Assembly (NCBI GenBank): GCA_963931925.1
Contig: OZ007569.1
Coordinates: 12,856,663 to 12,920,662, forward strand
DNA from: Onchidella celtica
Lineage: Eukaryota > Mollusca > Gastropoda > Systellommatophora > Onchidiidae
Length of the DNA stretch: 64,000 nt
Direction of reading: 5' to 3'
Part shown: piece after piece, positions 49,186 to 63,697 of the stretch
Layout of the letters: the number at the start of each line of letters is the position of its first letter
How positions within the stretch are numbered: position 1 is the stretch's first letter
Notes under the pieces: generated by a model
What the model was told of the DNA's origin: nothing
What the model saw: only the letters and a program-made list of their open reading frames with translations
Database searches by the model: none
Position numbers and translations under genes: made by a program

Positions 49186-52100
49186 TTTGACATACATGTG
49201 TAATGTCGTATAGTGGTCACCAGGGGTTTGTCATAATGACCATAACTCAGTTGATAGTGGCGAGAAAATATCGACCAGCAGAGCGGGCTCTGTTGGATTT
49301 AACATGGTCGTTTTCAGTTTTGAACTCTTTCTACTGCCTGTGAATACCAGTTGTTTGGTTTATCCATTTTCCAACGGTTTCTGACCATACTGTGCTTTCT
49401 TAGTCAGATCCCAGTTACTGATCTCCTCACGCTTCCTCCACCATCCGCCCTTTTCTTTTCTCTTTGTTTTCTCACCCCCACAATTTCAGGATTCTAGTAC
49501 GATTGGCATGTTCAAAGGAGAGAGAAATTTACATGCCATTGTCGCACTGACTTACTCCTCTTTCATCCATTTTTGTGCAGTCTGGAAGTTGGTCACAGTG
49601 ACACTTTAATTTCTCTCAGGACAAAACTGTCTTGGAAATTCATTTGTAGGACATACAGATTGTTGGTCAATTTTCCTGTTCTATTAAAAAAAAGAAGGCA
49701 AATATCGATCTACAGCTGAGGCGTACACGTGTTTGTGGCTTCCAGCCAGAGTTATTTTGGGTAGTTCATTTAGTGAACATAAACTCGAATTTGACAAAGC
49801 TGTAATCGGATTTTCCGATAGATTTTGAGGGCTTGAAATAGAAGGTGGCGACGTTCACGGATCCAGGATCTGACAGCAACAGGCTTTAAAATTTGATACT
49901 TTAATTTAAATACCGGATTCATTGATATATTTTTTAAGGATTTGCTTTTGTAATTATTTGACAAGATATTTTGGGGGGGGGGGGTGGTGGTCTTCCGATT
50001 AATCCGGTAGTACATTGAATGGCAACGACGGTTTGAATGTGCAGTTTCTAGGAATTCAACGCTTAAGAGAGAAATGAATAACGCTGGCAAGGAAAAACCC
50101 AGAAATCTGCAATCTGCGTATCTTGGACTGACCTCATTTCACGTGAAGAATATTACAAGTGTATAGCACGTTAAGTAGACCGAAGTGGGTTTGTTCCCGT
50201 GCTAGTGTTTACCCAATTTTCACAACTGTTTACACTCTTGGTGATATTGTTTTGTTCATGAAGATTTCTCTTGAACGTTAACGCGCCATTTCACTCATAT
50301 TTATATTAAGTATGTCACAATAGTCATCGTTGGTGGCATCTTTGATGGTGGATTGGAAAGTAAAGCACTTAATGCAGTTTGATAAAGGTGTTGACTTTGG
50401 CAGGCTATAGTTACTGACAGCTCTGTGACTTTGATCCAACAAACGGATTGCTTGACTGATCATAAAAGTGACCAAGACAGTATGAAGCAGTAAATTTAGA
50501 TGAGCCAAAGCCAGTACAAGCTGCTGAAGTAGAGACAAAACGCCGAGGAAATAAAAGGGCAATCGTCGTTAACGCGTTGCTCAGTGGGTTATTGCTTGTT
50601 TTTGCGTTGTAGTTTTTCATGGAACCTGAATGCTGTGAGTGAGTATGCAAACTGCGCTCGACCCTTGCAAATTGCTAGTTGTTGAGCGACACTCCGCCTC
50701 GTCGCTTCCGTCAGAGTGGAGCACTTGAAAACACCTTGCTAAGTGTAACTTCCCGTCCCTAGCCAGATACTGCAAGCCTTTGTGCGGCCTCAAAACTGCA
50801 TTATCTGGTAGATTTTGCAGTGTGCAGCTTGTTTGTATTTTGGAATTTTGGTCCCGAGATAAGCTAAAGCACCCATATCTCACGCAAGCTTTTTTTAATG
50901 ACGAATCGAGAGCCATACATTCTGTAATGTAGTTTACATACGTAACTGTAGCCATAAGAGAAAGGGAGCTCAATTTTGAAATGCTTTCACATCAAAAAGG
51001 TTGTGAAATTTAGCGATTATTCCTGCACATTTGTAGTCTCAACATGACTTTCCAGGCAGAGCAGTCCGGCATGAAAAGGCGTATGTCACGATCTTGGAGG
51101 CGTAATGTGTATGTGGGGGAAGGGGGGCGCTGGGGGTCTTGTGTGGGAAGTGAGTCTTTAACGTGGTGAGTGAGTGAGAATGGAAACATAATACTGGAAA
51201 AGCGACGTAAAATGAACAGTATTGTGATGTCTCAAAGGCAGAAAGCAAGAAATCCAAAGTGGGAGGATAGAGGAGAGAAATTGTGTCTGTAGAGACAATG
51301 TGTGAGATCAGTGAACTGTTTCCGAGGGAGAAACAGGTGAAGAGGAGCATTTGAGAAGACTGGGGTGGGATGTCACATCCGCTGACAACTGCTAGCCGTG
51401 GCATAAATAATGGACGTTTCCTGAAGCTTCTAGATGTTTCTTATTGTCTTGCGATATATGGATCTAAACAGCAGTGACGTTACCCTCAGTTGTGAAGGAC
51501 ACTTGGCTTCCGCGGAATACCACGGACATTTTTTTTTTTTTTTACTGGTTCTGACACTACGGTGACCCTGCGTTGAGGAATCGAAGGCTGAATCGCCTCC
51601 CATGTCGCACAAACAGATTACAAATACTATGATGGAGGTCAGGGATGAATAAAATTGCTTTGCTTCTTGTGAGGATGAAGTGAATTAACAGGATCTTCAA
51701 TTTTAAATCCGCTAAAGAAACAAAAATCCGTCTTGAAAGAGGGACAACGTCAAGGATCGGACAGGTTACCCCTAGACTGGATTAACAACTTGCTTGCATC
51801 CGCAACTGCCAGGGTAATGGCGTGGCAGATTTCATATTTTGTCTCCCGAGTTGTGCGCTATGCATAGGTGGGCTGCAGGAGATGGTGCTTCGGGAGACAC
51901 AGGAGAGTTTGCGCCTGAAGGTAGTCCTTATCAGTCTCCCATCATCTCGGTTGTTGCATTGACAGAGAGAAACACACAACTGTTGATATATCTGCGGTAG
52001 TCAGCGGCACTTTGACTGCCTGTAATGGAAGTTTAATTCCACATGTGAGCGTACTCCATCTGATATATGATAGATTTGATTGTTCCTATGCGGAATGGCA

Positions 52101-53825
52101 AACTGAAAAATATATTGTAACTCATCCATTGTCGCCTAGTTCTACGGGGAAATCTGTATTTTTCATAATTAACACAAGAGGTTATCTTATAATAATGTAT
52201 ATTTCATCCTGGCCCCTTTCTTTCTCAAGATTTCTTGCCCTATTTTAACATATTCTAAGGCAGAAAGAATGATCTGGTTTAACTGTTCGACTAGCACTGC
52301 CTTCGACTCAGAATGTCTCCTACACCGTCTTTTAACTTGTGACCCGGGAAGACATCTAATGCCGTGTCAAGCATCTCTGTGGACAGGTCAACGATGGGAG
52401 GAGGTCGTTTTGTTTTTCTTTCGTCTGTGCGTGCCAATAGGTCATGCAACTAGTAAACAAGTCAGTCATTACTTTCTCCCTCCTGGCGGTCAGTGTTAGA
52501 CACTCAGTATAATTATATTTCAACAGTTGTCAACTTTGGGACAAATCCGTTTCACTTGAGTAGAGAGACTCTACAGTGTCAGAAAAACTGCTGTTTTCTG
52601 TGACACCATTGACTAGTATGTGTGCATTTCTGGACATTCTGTACGGCTAGGTCAATAGTAGTTTCTTAAAGTTTTCTACACAGGAAAACAGGAAGTTGGA
52701 ATGGGATTACACTCTACTAAAACAGCTCCTTATGGGTGATAATTAGATGCAAGGGGGGGGGGGGGAGAGAAGGATAATACGAGAGTGCAATTAGTATTTG
52801 ACCCATGGGGGAAATTAAAGTCTATGACACATACGCCTACTGGATTCTAGAGGGTCAACAGCATCCCATGGAATGAAAAGTGCTTTTTCTTTCTGTCGTT
52901 GTTTATATTGGTGCACGACAAATAATTTCATTATTTGGTCACCTCAAAATAGATAATGAGCAAAGACTAAAGAGGAGTGCAACGCAAAATGTTTGTTGGT
53001 CTCTGTCATCTGTAAATGTTTGTTTTTGGTGAATGCTTTCCTTTTCTGTAACACGGCGGCAATGTAACACTCAACATCACACACGCAATTCTCTACAACA
53101 GCAACGTTACTTTGTCATGGTATGGCTGAACCCGTGCGGGAGGTCTGCGCAGAAAACGACATGGCTTGCCCAGATTGGCAAAAATAACAGATCATTCACA
53201 GTTATGAAGAGGAGGAGAAATCTGATCGTAAAGTGGTAGCTTTTGTCTAAAGCAAATGGTTGTGGAAGAATGACTGTTTTCAGATGTACATAGAAAACAT
53301 GTGCTAATGGAAGAGAGGTGGGAAGACATCTTTATGATTTCAATTAAAAGCATAATTAGCCGCGCACATGGAACGCTGCTGTGACCTCAGAGTTTTTGTG
53401 TCTGTGGAATAAGAGTCATTATGTTTCAATTTTTTATGTTTCCTCGGACGTAAGTTCTGTTCCTAATAGATACAGGTGGGGTGGGGGTGTATTCTGAGGG
53501 CGTTCACGCTGAATGCTAATTCAAGAACTTGATAAATAGAGGAGGTACGTGCCGATGTATTCGAGCCCATGGCCGACCCATCCCAGGATGGGATCAAATT
53601 GCAAAGTGCACGGCATTATTTCTGCAGTATTCTGGCAGGTGGAGATAACTCTATTCTGTATGATTATAGAGGCTAGAGGCAGAGCAGGTATAGCCACGGC
53701 TCCTGCACAAGCACCAAGGCAACTAACCCATTTTATCCCCCAAAGCGGAATGTTTTTTTAATGTGTTGACCAGCCAAGTCAGTACACCATTTATTTGTGG
53801 CTTTATTTACGAAATTGTGTTTCTG

Positions 53826-53960
53826 GTTCCGATTGGTGCAGGTATTATGTCACAATTTATGGGTTCTGTATGGTATGGGTTCATCTAATGTAAATGGTTC
53901 CTTACGGTATAGGTATCATGTCACAATATGATTCCGAATGGTATGGGTACTGTGCCATAG
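53826..53960. repeat. Degenerate tandem repeat (GGTAT-ATGTCACAAT)
   Basis: Words such as GGTATTATGTCACAAT, GGTATCATGTCACAAT, GTATGGTATGGGTTC and GAATGGTATGGGTAC recur with irregular 25-60 bp spacing. This is probably an old minisatellite. Confidence 0.65.
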
Positions 53961-54875
53961 GCTTTTTGTACATTCATTTGTGCAGTTTTATTGGAAACTC
54001 AGTTACGGCGTAGCACAACAATTACTGGAGTTAATGGTATATTATCAAAGATCTCATCTCTCAGTGTTGATGTGCATGGCATGCAGCGCAGATTAAAAGC
54101 TGTCAGTCTGGATCCGTTGTTGGCCTGTGTTTGGCACTAAAATTTTGGGGTCCATGGAATAGATTATTTGTACATGCTTGACTGATACAGAGGATATAGA
54201 GACAAGATCAGCGTTTTCGTCATTGCAGTGGAAATAAATTTTGGACCAAAGATATCAAAGCAAAATTACTGTATGTGTAGCTAACACAATCCACTATCTC
54301 TCGCTCGCGGCCACGACTCACCACTTTTCATTTGGTTATTTGAGAACGCTGACTTTCTGCAGGTATCAATTTTTGATGTACCAGCTTTTGCATATTAACT
54401 TTGTCTGTGAGCAGACTTCAAAGAGCCATATCCCAGCGTGTGCAATAGTGTGAGAATGTAGGGCCCCGGTATGTGTCTGTACTCATCAGCCAGCCTTGCG
54501 CGACCTTGCTCTTTGTTTTGACAGTTGGAAATTCACATGTTACGGGTGGCGCGTGGGGTGAGGACCTGGGATTGTGAAATCAGGGCCCTAGAACAAGCAG
54601 CAGTTTCATAGAAGGTCGTGTAAGTTGTTGCAGTGTCAAGGAGTCTTTTTAGAGTTAATAGCACAATGGGACTGAGTTTGTGTAAGGGCTAGTACATAGA
54701 GTGCTGTAATTTTGCAGCTTCATTGCCACAGTGTTACTGTGTTATTATGGTGGTATCCTTGTGCGTTTAACACCGTGGAGTGTGCAAAACACCTTGTACG
54801 TTTGATGCATAATTCAACGTATAACAACTGTTTGTCCATACCTTGCCCCGCCTGTTTCACCATTATGTTTCGCTG

Positions 54876-54878
<3 letters not shown>

Positions 54879-54933
<55 letters not shown>
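54879..54933. repeat. GA microsatellite
   Basis: A (GA)n run of about 55 bp with a single AA interruption. The Arg-Glu open frame is an artefact. Confidence 0.95.
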
Positions 54934-55829
54934 GTGCGCCAGCTGTTGTGACTTCTCCACGTCGTATGATACCATTGGCCTTTCATTTATCTGGCCAATT
55001 TTTGTCCCCTGCCAGCGCGTTGCACTCCGATACTAAATGACGTAAGCATGGAGAGGAATAGCTGGGGACGTGTAAAAGCGAATGGCTACGACCGTTGTTA
55101 AATAAGGACCTGAAACCCCCACCCGAGGGATATTTGGGGTAAGAGGGCTTGAATCTATGCCAAGGTCAGAAGATGAGTATATTTTATACATGGGTGAGGT
55201 AGGGGGATGAGAGGGAGAATGATAACCTAAGTAAACATGCACGTTTATGCTCCATGACCCAGTGGTTTAATAAAGAGGGGAATAAAATCGGATGTACGTC
55301 AGAGATGGTTGGAGACAAGGCTTTCGTCCTTCCTGAACTGACGACATGGTGTTAAAATGATTATACGATACCAGGCTCAATTGTTTACTCTACAGACATT
55401 CGTGTGTAATTTTGTGTTTGAGAGTGGGCAGTTTGGTTTTGTTAAATTTCCAAAATTGGTGTATTCATTGTCAGTAAACCGTTTACCGCGAATCTGTGTA
55501 GCTCATCCCAGCATGAATATCTAGGATGTGCCGTGATGAGCTGACCTAACACTGCTGGTACAGTGCTAAGTGCGCAACCTTGACAGTTGTAGAGACCTGA
55601 TTCTGTAGGTATGTAGGGCCTGGCACTCAACATTGCACATATTCATGTAAATACACACACCACAGAGTCTGGCAGGCCGCTGCTCACTTTTCAGGGTCTC
55701 CGATCATACACGTGGATGTGATTACCAACATGCATCTGGTTCAGTTCAGCTTTCCCCCGCCCGCTCTTTGTGTCGAATGAGTTTTTCACCACCCCAGTGT
55801 TGAAAAGTGTACCAATAGTACCACTAAGG

Positions 55830-55983
55830 GGCAAGCCAGACCAAGGCTGGCATGGGCCCCAGAATGGTGGCTCGCCACCTAATTATTATACATCACACTA
55901 AAACACTACTCACAACCAAAACAGCGCCATTGTGGGCAGTGAGTAGTGTTTTAGTGTGATGCATCATAATTAGGCGGCGAGCC
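55830..55983. mobile_element. Palindromic MITE family M3 with 45 bp arms
   Basis: The left arm is 55869-55913 (GGCTCGCCACCTAATTATTA ... ACTACTCAC). The right arm is 55939-55983 (GTGAGTAGTGTTTTAGTGTG ... GGCGAGCC). They are reverse complements with only a few mismatches, around a 25-base spacer. The flank GGGCCCCAGAATGGTGGCTC resembles the outer part of the copy at 49095-49185, so the full family unit is larger than the palindrome. Confidence 0.85.
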
Positions 55984-58588
55984 AACAGAACGCAGTCATG
56001 CTTCTGTTCTGACCAGCACAGTGATGACCCTACTTCGATAAACTGTGCATCCACGGTTGCTTTGTTTCGCTTTTTGAATAATTTCTGTTTCACAAAAATG
56101 TCTGTTTCTTCCTGTAGAAAGCAAAACTAGTTGCACTTCAAACCTCGTTGTTTTTTTGTTGTTGTTTATGTTGTTTGAGTTTGGGAAAATAAAAACATGA
56201 AGATAAACAGCTTTTTCTTTTGCCCAATCAGATACAGCGAGATGGGGCGCACTAGACAAACCAGTCATTGAGAGGCTTACATGCCACATAGCCTTGTTGA
56301 TTCCAGCATTGTCTTTATCTGGAATGTTTGACACTTGTTAGTTAGAGTCCGAGGCGTTCGCGTATAACAAGGATTTGACATCAAGCAGAAGTTTTTATGT
56401 TGTGGAAGATGAGCTGTTCCCTGACATGTGCGTAATTACCCCCCCCCCCCCCCCCCAGGTTGTTGACTTCCTGCCCAATGTGACCGCATGCACGTGAAAT
56501 TGACATTGGCCAATCAGAATATGCATTTTGTTGAGCTGCCAGACTTGGGCTGAAATCTGGTGCATGATGATGCAATGTTGCGAAATTTCACGTCTTGAAT
56601 TGCGATTTCTCAAGTTTGACCTTTCACTTACTTTCTCTGATTTAACCTTTGTTGTTGTTTTTCTGCTTAGATAGCAAAACAAAACAAGACAAAATACGTT
56701 TTCTTTACTACTTTCTCCTTTCCTCTTCCGCAACACGTTGTGCGCGTGTGTGTGTTAAGGAGGCGGGGGGGGGGGGAGGGGGGGGGTCGGAAAGAGATGT
56801 CATTGAAGCTTACTTAAAAGATATGAGAAAGAATTTGTGTACATTTCTTGGGAGTCGCCCGAAAATACACGCAAATGCTGAACAAGACAATGGGAACATA
56901 GCCAGTATACTCTCTGGTCAAATAGAAAAATGGAGATGAGAAACAGACTTGCCCACAGTAATGAGTTCAGCTGTCAATTTGTACCAAATTACTTCTCTTT
57001 ACATAATGGCAACACGGCTTGTTTTGAACATCTGTTATATGGTAGCGTCTCAAACATCCCCCCCCCCCCACCCCATCCCATGCACTCACACATAATCATA
57101 CACATACACACACAGAAGTCAGTCAGTTCATCAGGCCGTAGGACGCTGACGTCACGATGCTCATAAAACATCGACAGTTCATGCACATGAAACTTCAGAA
57201 AGGAATAAAATAACACGTCTGTTTGAAACTGCCAAATTTTTAATGCGACAGAAAGAGGGAAATCGTTGCATGTCAAGTGACAGGCAGGGAGACTCGAGAC
57301 ATTGTTCAGCTGCGCATTTGAGAAAGAAATGTGGTTGTTTTGACGGTCCAATTGAGAAGGTATTTGCAGAGGAAAATGGCGGTATGGCGAGACCATAACA
57401 CGGAGAAACGTGAACACTGATAAAGGCAAGAGAAACGACCACCTTCCAACTCCCCTTCCCAACGCTATCGTCTTACAAGCCAGCAGAGATAAGTCTGGCA
57501 CCTCTCGCAGCCAACATTTTGATAATAATAAAGTTATATGGAAACTAGTATGACATAAGAGACTTACCCTGGCTACATTGCATGCCATTTCAGAACTGCA
57601 GTTTATTGCAGGGCTCATGTTTACATAAACTGCAGTTTGAGGATATAAATAATGATGGTATGATAGCAGATCATGTATGGCCATGAATAACCGAAAGTTT
57701 ATGGGGTGAACGTGTATGTTTGGGACTTTTGAGCAATGGTGATTTCTGCACTTGGGTCTTCTTCTTCCTCATGCGTCTCATAGTGTGGAACGTTTCCCAA
57801 TCTTCTCCAACAGTCTTTCCTTCTCCTGCCTCTGTAGTAGCATGTTTGCCCCCCCCCCCCCCTTAGCGCCCACAATGTCACTGTGTTGCGATTACTGGGC
57901 TAACCATTTACTCAAACACCAGTACATAAGCACCAGAGTGTAAATGAATATTACTATTATTGCGACAGGTAACTTTTCCATCTCGGCCTGTTACAGTTCC
58001 ATACAGTTGCCAGTGCGGTGGACCTGCCTTGTGTCTGTGTGTGTGTGTGTGTGTGGATAATGTCTGGGTCACACCTCTGGGGTGGCAGTACTGTGCTGTA
58101 GATAGCACCGACCAGACAATGCGCCATGATGAGCAACCTAAAGGGAAAAGTGGTTCTGGGGTCGGTGTGAACTTTCAAAGAAAGGGAAAGTTCAGGGTGT
58201 CCTGTAACAAAGGTTATGGGGTGTTTTTTTTCGGACATAATGTGTCAATTCAGAAACGGGGATTAATAAAGTACTGTCGTACGTAACTGAATACAGAATA
58301 TTATAGCGCGGGACTGTTTGTACTCATATTGTATCATTAAACAGTATCTACCAGTACCAGCTTACTAACGAGTAGGCTAAATAAAGATTGGACACCCCCT
58401 ACACCCCATCACCACCCCTTAAAAGAATCCCGAAATGTGTCGCCCGTTTTCCTCCACTTTTCATCATGACCCAAGTTTCCTTTACAGATCTACTTGATGT
58501 GGTCCAAAATTCTATCAGTATCAGGTGAACACAATCAGCTTGATCGAGTTGACTAACAACACTCATTGATATCTGAGATGGTGGTGTA

Positions 58589-58870
58589 TAGACCCTTTTC
58601 ACTTCCGCGTTACGGTTGTTTGTTCGAAAAGCACCGTGTGGGGCAAAAACCTCCACTTGCCTTAGTGATGGCATCTGAATATGTGCACAGTCTAAGCAAA
58701 GATGCATTTTTATGCCAGAACCAGCACGTAACGGATTTGTACAGTTGGGTGCCCAACGAGAGGAAGGCGTCGTTCGACCGTTGTCCACCGCTTCCGCCCT
58801 ACAAGTGGAGCACGCCGCCATTTTGTTTGCAGATCACGTGATATGGAGGACGGTAAATGAAAAGGGTCCA
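58589..58870. mobile_element. MITE with GACCCTTTTCA termini and TA flanks
   Basis: The left end is TA then TAGACCCTTTTCACTTCC. The right end read on the minus strand is TA then TGGACCCTTTTCATTTACC. The 282 bp interior carries a 91-codon plus-strand frame (58566-58841) and part of a 140-codon minus-strand frame. Neither has a recognisable transposase motif. Confidence 0.75.
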
Positions 58871-61370
58871 TAGGAGAAAAATGTGTTACTGCCGTCCTGC
58901 TCAGAGATCTTTTTAAGGTCTTCTTGACATGGTCTTTTGAGGCATGGAGAAATAGAATGAAACTGGGGCCGCCTCTCAGTATTTCTCAAGATATCATTTC
59001 TCACACGTGCTCACACTTGCAGCAGATGTATTCAACCATAAAAAATCTGAAATGAAAGGCGCGTGTGCAGAATTCGTGGTAAATATGATGGAGTCCTTGC
59101 AACAAGACAATTTGTAATTCGGGTGAATCTGAATTTTATATGTCATTTATCTGAAAATCAAGTCTCTGGTGTCTAGATTGCGGTATTTCCGGACCAACTA
59201 CACGCAAGTCGCACAAATAAGAGCTGCCATTTGTAAATATTGTTATATTAAGTGTATTTCCTTTTTCCACGTGTAGGTATCAGTTGCCATTGCGGGAATC
59301 CTCCTTGATACTAGAATAATCCCTCTAGTGTCACAACCAGCGGGGTGTATTTTTAATTTCCACACTGCCGACTACAATGGGAAAGTGGGGATAGAAGCAA
59401 AATTGCAGATTGGGGGATCCGGGAGGAATGTTACTTTATCCGCAGATCTCATAGGAAACAAGTGGAAGGCTTAAAATAGAAGTTAATTAACATGGAGATT
59501 CCAGCGTAAATGTTGACACCGACTGGATTAGTTGTAGTCTCACAGCTAGTTAATCTTGGTTCCTATCTCAATTTTAGTGGGCTTAAATCTTTGCCTTAAT
59601 CCAGTGAACTGACGCGAATGAATGGTTGTGGGTGAGGAAGGAAGTGGTCGTTGGTGCCAGCTGGTTCAGACACACAGATATTATGTTATTGAGACACCTG
59701 AAGTCTTTAGTCCGGTTAACACACTACAATCTTTGAACACACCCAGGGATACCTCCGCAGTGTATTTTGTGTGTGTTTGTGGGGAGGGGGGTGTGTCTTG
59801 CCGAGGAGAACTAAATTAATTCGGCCACTTGAAATTCTGGCGAAATATTATCAAAACCACAGCAAAACTGTGTGGTCGCAGCAAGGCTTAAAGCAAAGTC
59901 AAAATTTGGCAAAAAGAAAAGGTTGTGTGTAGCAAAGTCTCGCGTAAGAAATAATACCCAAATGATACAATGAAACGCAAACTAAAAGGGAAGACAGGAA
60001 ATGACCGATATTTGGGCAATAGCCGCCAGTCAAGGAAAGAAAAAAGAGAAAAGAACAGAAAAAAATGGGAAAAATTGAATAGATAAAACAATAAATTATT
60101 GAACAATAAAAAACATAGAATATGAAATATACAGAATCTAAGTGATGTCTAGTTAGCTGTGAAAAATGACGTGCTTCTCTGCTGCAATACAAGCAAGAAG
60201 TCGCAGCTAAGTAGACTTATTCTATTAAGATTAATGGAGGGCCTCTTGTGGCCCAAATCTTAATACAGTTCAGTGATAAACTGCAGTGGGGCTGAAAATC
60301 ATTTATCAGTTTGACCTAGTTATCATTTCATGCAAGACAGAAAGATTTGCCCAAAGTAGGAAATATATTCAGTCCTTTGCTTTAGTTGTATCTTTGTTGA
60401 ATGCTTTTGGTGTTTACATTTTGTACGGTACTCTATAGCTTTGCAGTTTGTGTCAAGTTGGAGAGCAAGGGGGCTGTTATTTTTGTTTCAGAAGTTATTT
60501 ATCTGTATTCAGGTTATACAATGTACCAACTTCGGATGTCCTGTTGTGGATCTTCACCTTCCGTCGTCTTTGGTGTCCATGAAAGGGTGTTGACGTACTT
60601 TCTCAGCATTCTCGTCTTCTCTTTTGATGTGCATTTACTTGTGTTTATCTTCCTGGCCGTGGTTTGTGGGAGCTTCTTGTCGGGTCTCCTTCTGTCCGAT
60701 CCTTCTTTTCTATTCTGTCTATTCCTCTTGCTTTTTCCCCCAGCACAATGTGACTGTTACCGTGTCGACGTGCTTGTTCCAAACTGAAAACTCTTGAGAC
60801 AGGCATTGTCGTGGCCTTGTTGGATACGGCACTGGTTAAGGGAGAAGGAGAAGGCGGCGAAAGCGGGTTGGGGAAAAACTGCAAAGTGGAAGTAATGTAT
60901 GGAGTTCCGTGTGGTCAAGTACATGCGGACCGTTCCCACTGTTAGCACTCAATAAACGTCGTGCAGTATCTCCGGGTTCAGGTTGTTCTCTGGAGGGAGG
61001 GGCCGGGGGAGGGGGGGGGATGCAGTTGGCTGAAGCATGTAATGACATCATAGAACTAGGAGTAACATGCACAGCGGTCATTGAGTACAAAAATGTGCAG
61101 CTCTAGCTGCTCACCTTCAGCTTGAGTCCTTGGTTTAGTTTGTCGGAGGAACGTACTTTCTGATCCCATGGAGTACTGCGCGATCATGATAATTCTTGTG
61201 TAAGTGTTTGTGGTAGCGGACGCGATTCGCACCGCTGTGAAAGTACGAATCACCATTAATTGCTCATGTAATCAATCTCTGTGGTGACTGTCTGATCCTT
61301 TTGTTCCCACCCCCCACCCCCACCCCCACCCACTTCCCAAACTGTCCTGTGTGCCTGTCTTTGTGAGTGC

Positions 61371-61446
61371 CCCCCCCCTCTCTCTCTCTCTGTGTCTGTC
61401 TCTCTATCTGTCTGTCTGTCTCTATCTCTGTCTGTCTCTTGTCTCT
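61371..61446. repeat. CT / CTGT microsatellite
   Basis: C run followed by (CT)n, GTCTGTCTGTCTGTCTCT and CTCTTGTCTCTTG. Preceded at 61308-61330 by a CCCCCACCCCCACCC stretch. Confidence 0.9.
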
Positions 61447-63680
61447 TGCACACACTTGTGGCCAAGCTGAGCCCTGTGTGGATGGTCAACATTAGCAGTC
61501 TGACCAACCAGCTCTGATGGAACACCCATCCAGCCTGTAAGTGTGCTCACATAATACTGGCCTTGTCTAGAAGTTTGCCCAGATTGTGCTCACGATAATC
61601 AGCTGTAAAATTATCAACCAGGACACCCGAGAGCAACGGTGACCTTGACCTGGATGAGCACACAGCAAAACTGGAAGTAAACTCTCTTTTCACCGCCCAC
61701 CTATCCATCCCTGACAGACAGAAAGCTTGTCAGAGAAAAGCGTTGCTGACGAAAGCAAGTGTGTACTGTGTAGGCAATATGTCTGCACATGCAATGACAG
61801 GCTACACAGTGGTTGCCTTTGGAAGAGAAAAAGAATACATGTATTTAGATCGTGTGACTGGCTTTTTGGTCCTTTGTGCAGTTACAGAAACGATATGTCC
61901 TAAAGTTTTAGAATGTCCATGCAGGTCGGGGTTTGGGCTGCTCACTGCCCGGCCACTGACGCCGGTGAGTTTTTAACAGAAGCTCAGTTACTAAAGGGGC
62001 CAACCCTGCAGTGGTATGAACACTCAATTTTGACGATTTTTGACCTCGTTTCCACCCATGTTTGCTTTTCATACGCCTGGCTCCTCCCTACGAACGTAAT
62101 GTCATTCTAATGACTAATCTAAAGATTCGTGAATATCCGTGATAAGGCACTCGGGTTGTAAAACTTTACGTGGCCTGTGGCACGAGCTGTGTGCAGGTGT
62201 TGACAGATGATGCAACTCAAACTTGTCTATCAGACACTGTAGATGCGTGACCTAGGAGGCTATATTCGATTTTTTTTTACATAACCCTTTGAACTTTTTG
62301 GCGAAGAAAAACCAAGCTCTATAATTCATTACCATAAATGGAAGACGTACGTCAAAATTCACACACAAAAAAAGCTGTATAATAGCAAAGCCTCTGAAAA
62401 GACGTACGTTAGGTCTCTAGGAATTTTCCCTTTCGGTGTCAACCCTTTATCTCCCGTAAGGCTTACTTACGTTATGGAAGGCCCGAAATTGCTTTGATTG
62501 TTTGTCATTATGTCAGGAACATGAACGTTTATTAATATAAACGCCACTGTTGTGAAAAGAAAGGAAGAGATCAGTATGAGAAACCGAAAGTTAAGAAGAA
62601 AAAAAAAGGGAGGGGGGGGGGGTCTTCGGCCCTGACATCCAGGTGACCCTGACCACCGTTCGGTTTCACATTAACCCTTGGTACATCAATATGACCCTCA
62701 GCCGCTCTCTGGAACCGATACCTGCACACCAGCTGTTCATAGATGTATGCTTGTAACTGTCCCGTTCTTCGAATGGTAAAACAACAACAACAATAACAAC
62801 AAGAAAAGACATCACTTGAGACCAGGAGAAATCACCACAAAAACATTGATGCTAAGGTGCGTAAGGCCATCCACAAAACGGAGATAGGACAGTAAACAGT
62901 GTGCAGTGGTGCGCACCGAGAATGTTTCAGGAAGTGATGATGTCATGTGTTCGTGAAATGAAGGGTCGGAGGTAGGCTAGTCAACTAGCGACACAGTGCA
63001 AACTCAAGAGGAAAAAAAAAAACAACAAAAAACTGCCGCACCATTTCAAGTCCCCAAATCTGAAAAAGAACCTTCAGCGGGTCAAAAGGAAGGCACATGT
63101 AAAATTTCACGCAAATTCGAGCTATCAGAGCGGGGTTAGGTCTTGTCGAAAATCACCGGAGGTTTTTTTTGGTACTGTATACAGATTTTTAGAATGTTCT
63201 TTCCTGTTCACTTGTACACATAAAGGACAAGTGGTAGGTTATGAGTTTTGCTTTGACATTTGCTAGATTACACACAAACTGATCGTCAGCATAAATGGAA
63301 GCGGCAGACTGAGAACCGCTGTAAGTGAAGGGCAAATGCGTTCACTATGGTCCAGCAAGGACAAGTTCTCTAGGTTAAACTGCCGCACTTTCTCCTTCAA
63401 CTTTGCATTGAAATGAACTCAGTGCTAGATAAGAGAGCTGTTGATAAATGAGGTCAAGTAAATCTGCAACTGCTTTCATTTTGTGCATGTAGAACTGACG
63501 GTAGGCGTTTGTTTGGGCTGGCTTGACTTACTATTTTTATTTTTTTCATAATTACTTTGCACTAGAAGTCTAGAGGAAAGGATGAGATCATGGTAAGCCG
63601 GTATGTGCACTCCTACAAAACGAAGGAACCCCATCTTTCCCACTACAGTGATCAAACAAAACAGGAAGTTTTTTTGGAGT

Positions 63681-63697
63681 GGGGGGGGGGGGGGGGG
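63681..63697. repeat. 17 bp G run, one of many pure G or C runs
   Basis: Pure G or C runs of 10-21 bases are scattered over the window, for example 6597-6614 (G), 25900-25913 (G), 37497-37517 (C), 56439-56456 (C) and this one. Their density is unusual and they are likely to be length-variable and sequencing-error-prone. They can shift apparent reading frames of spanning open frames. Confidence 0.9.

Noticed and set aside
56989-57684. 231-codon minus-strand open frame, the longest in the window
   Set aside because: It is Cys, His, Leu and Ser rich, ends in sequence read from a C run and CA repeats, and has no domain, signal or splice context. It looks like chance in AT-balanced intronic DNA.
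61925-61964. 40 bp segment between a TGCAG acceptor and a GTGAGT donor, resembling a micro-exon of HIF intron 2
   Set aside because: In the HIF phase it reads into TGA after about a dozen codons and shows no PAS similarity.
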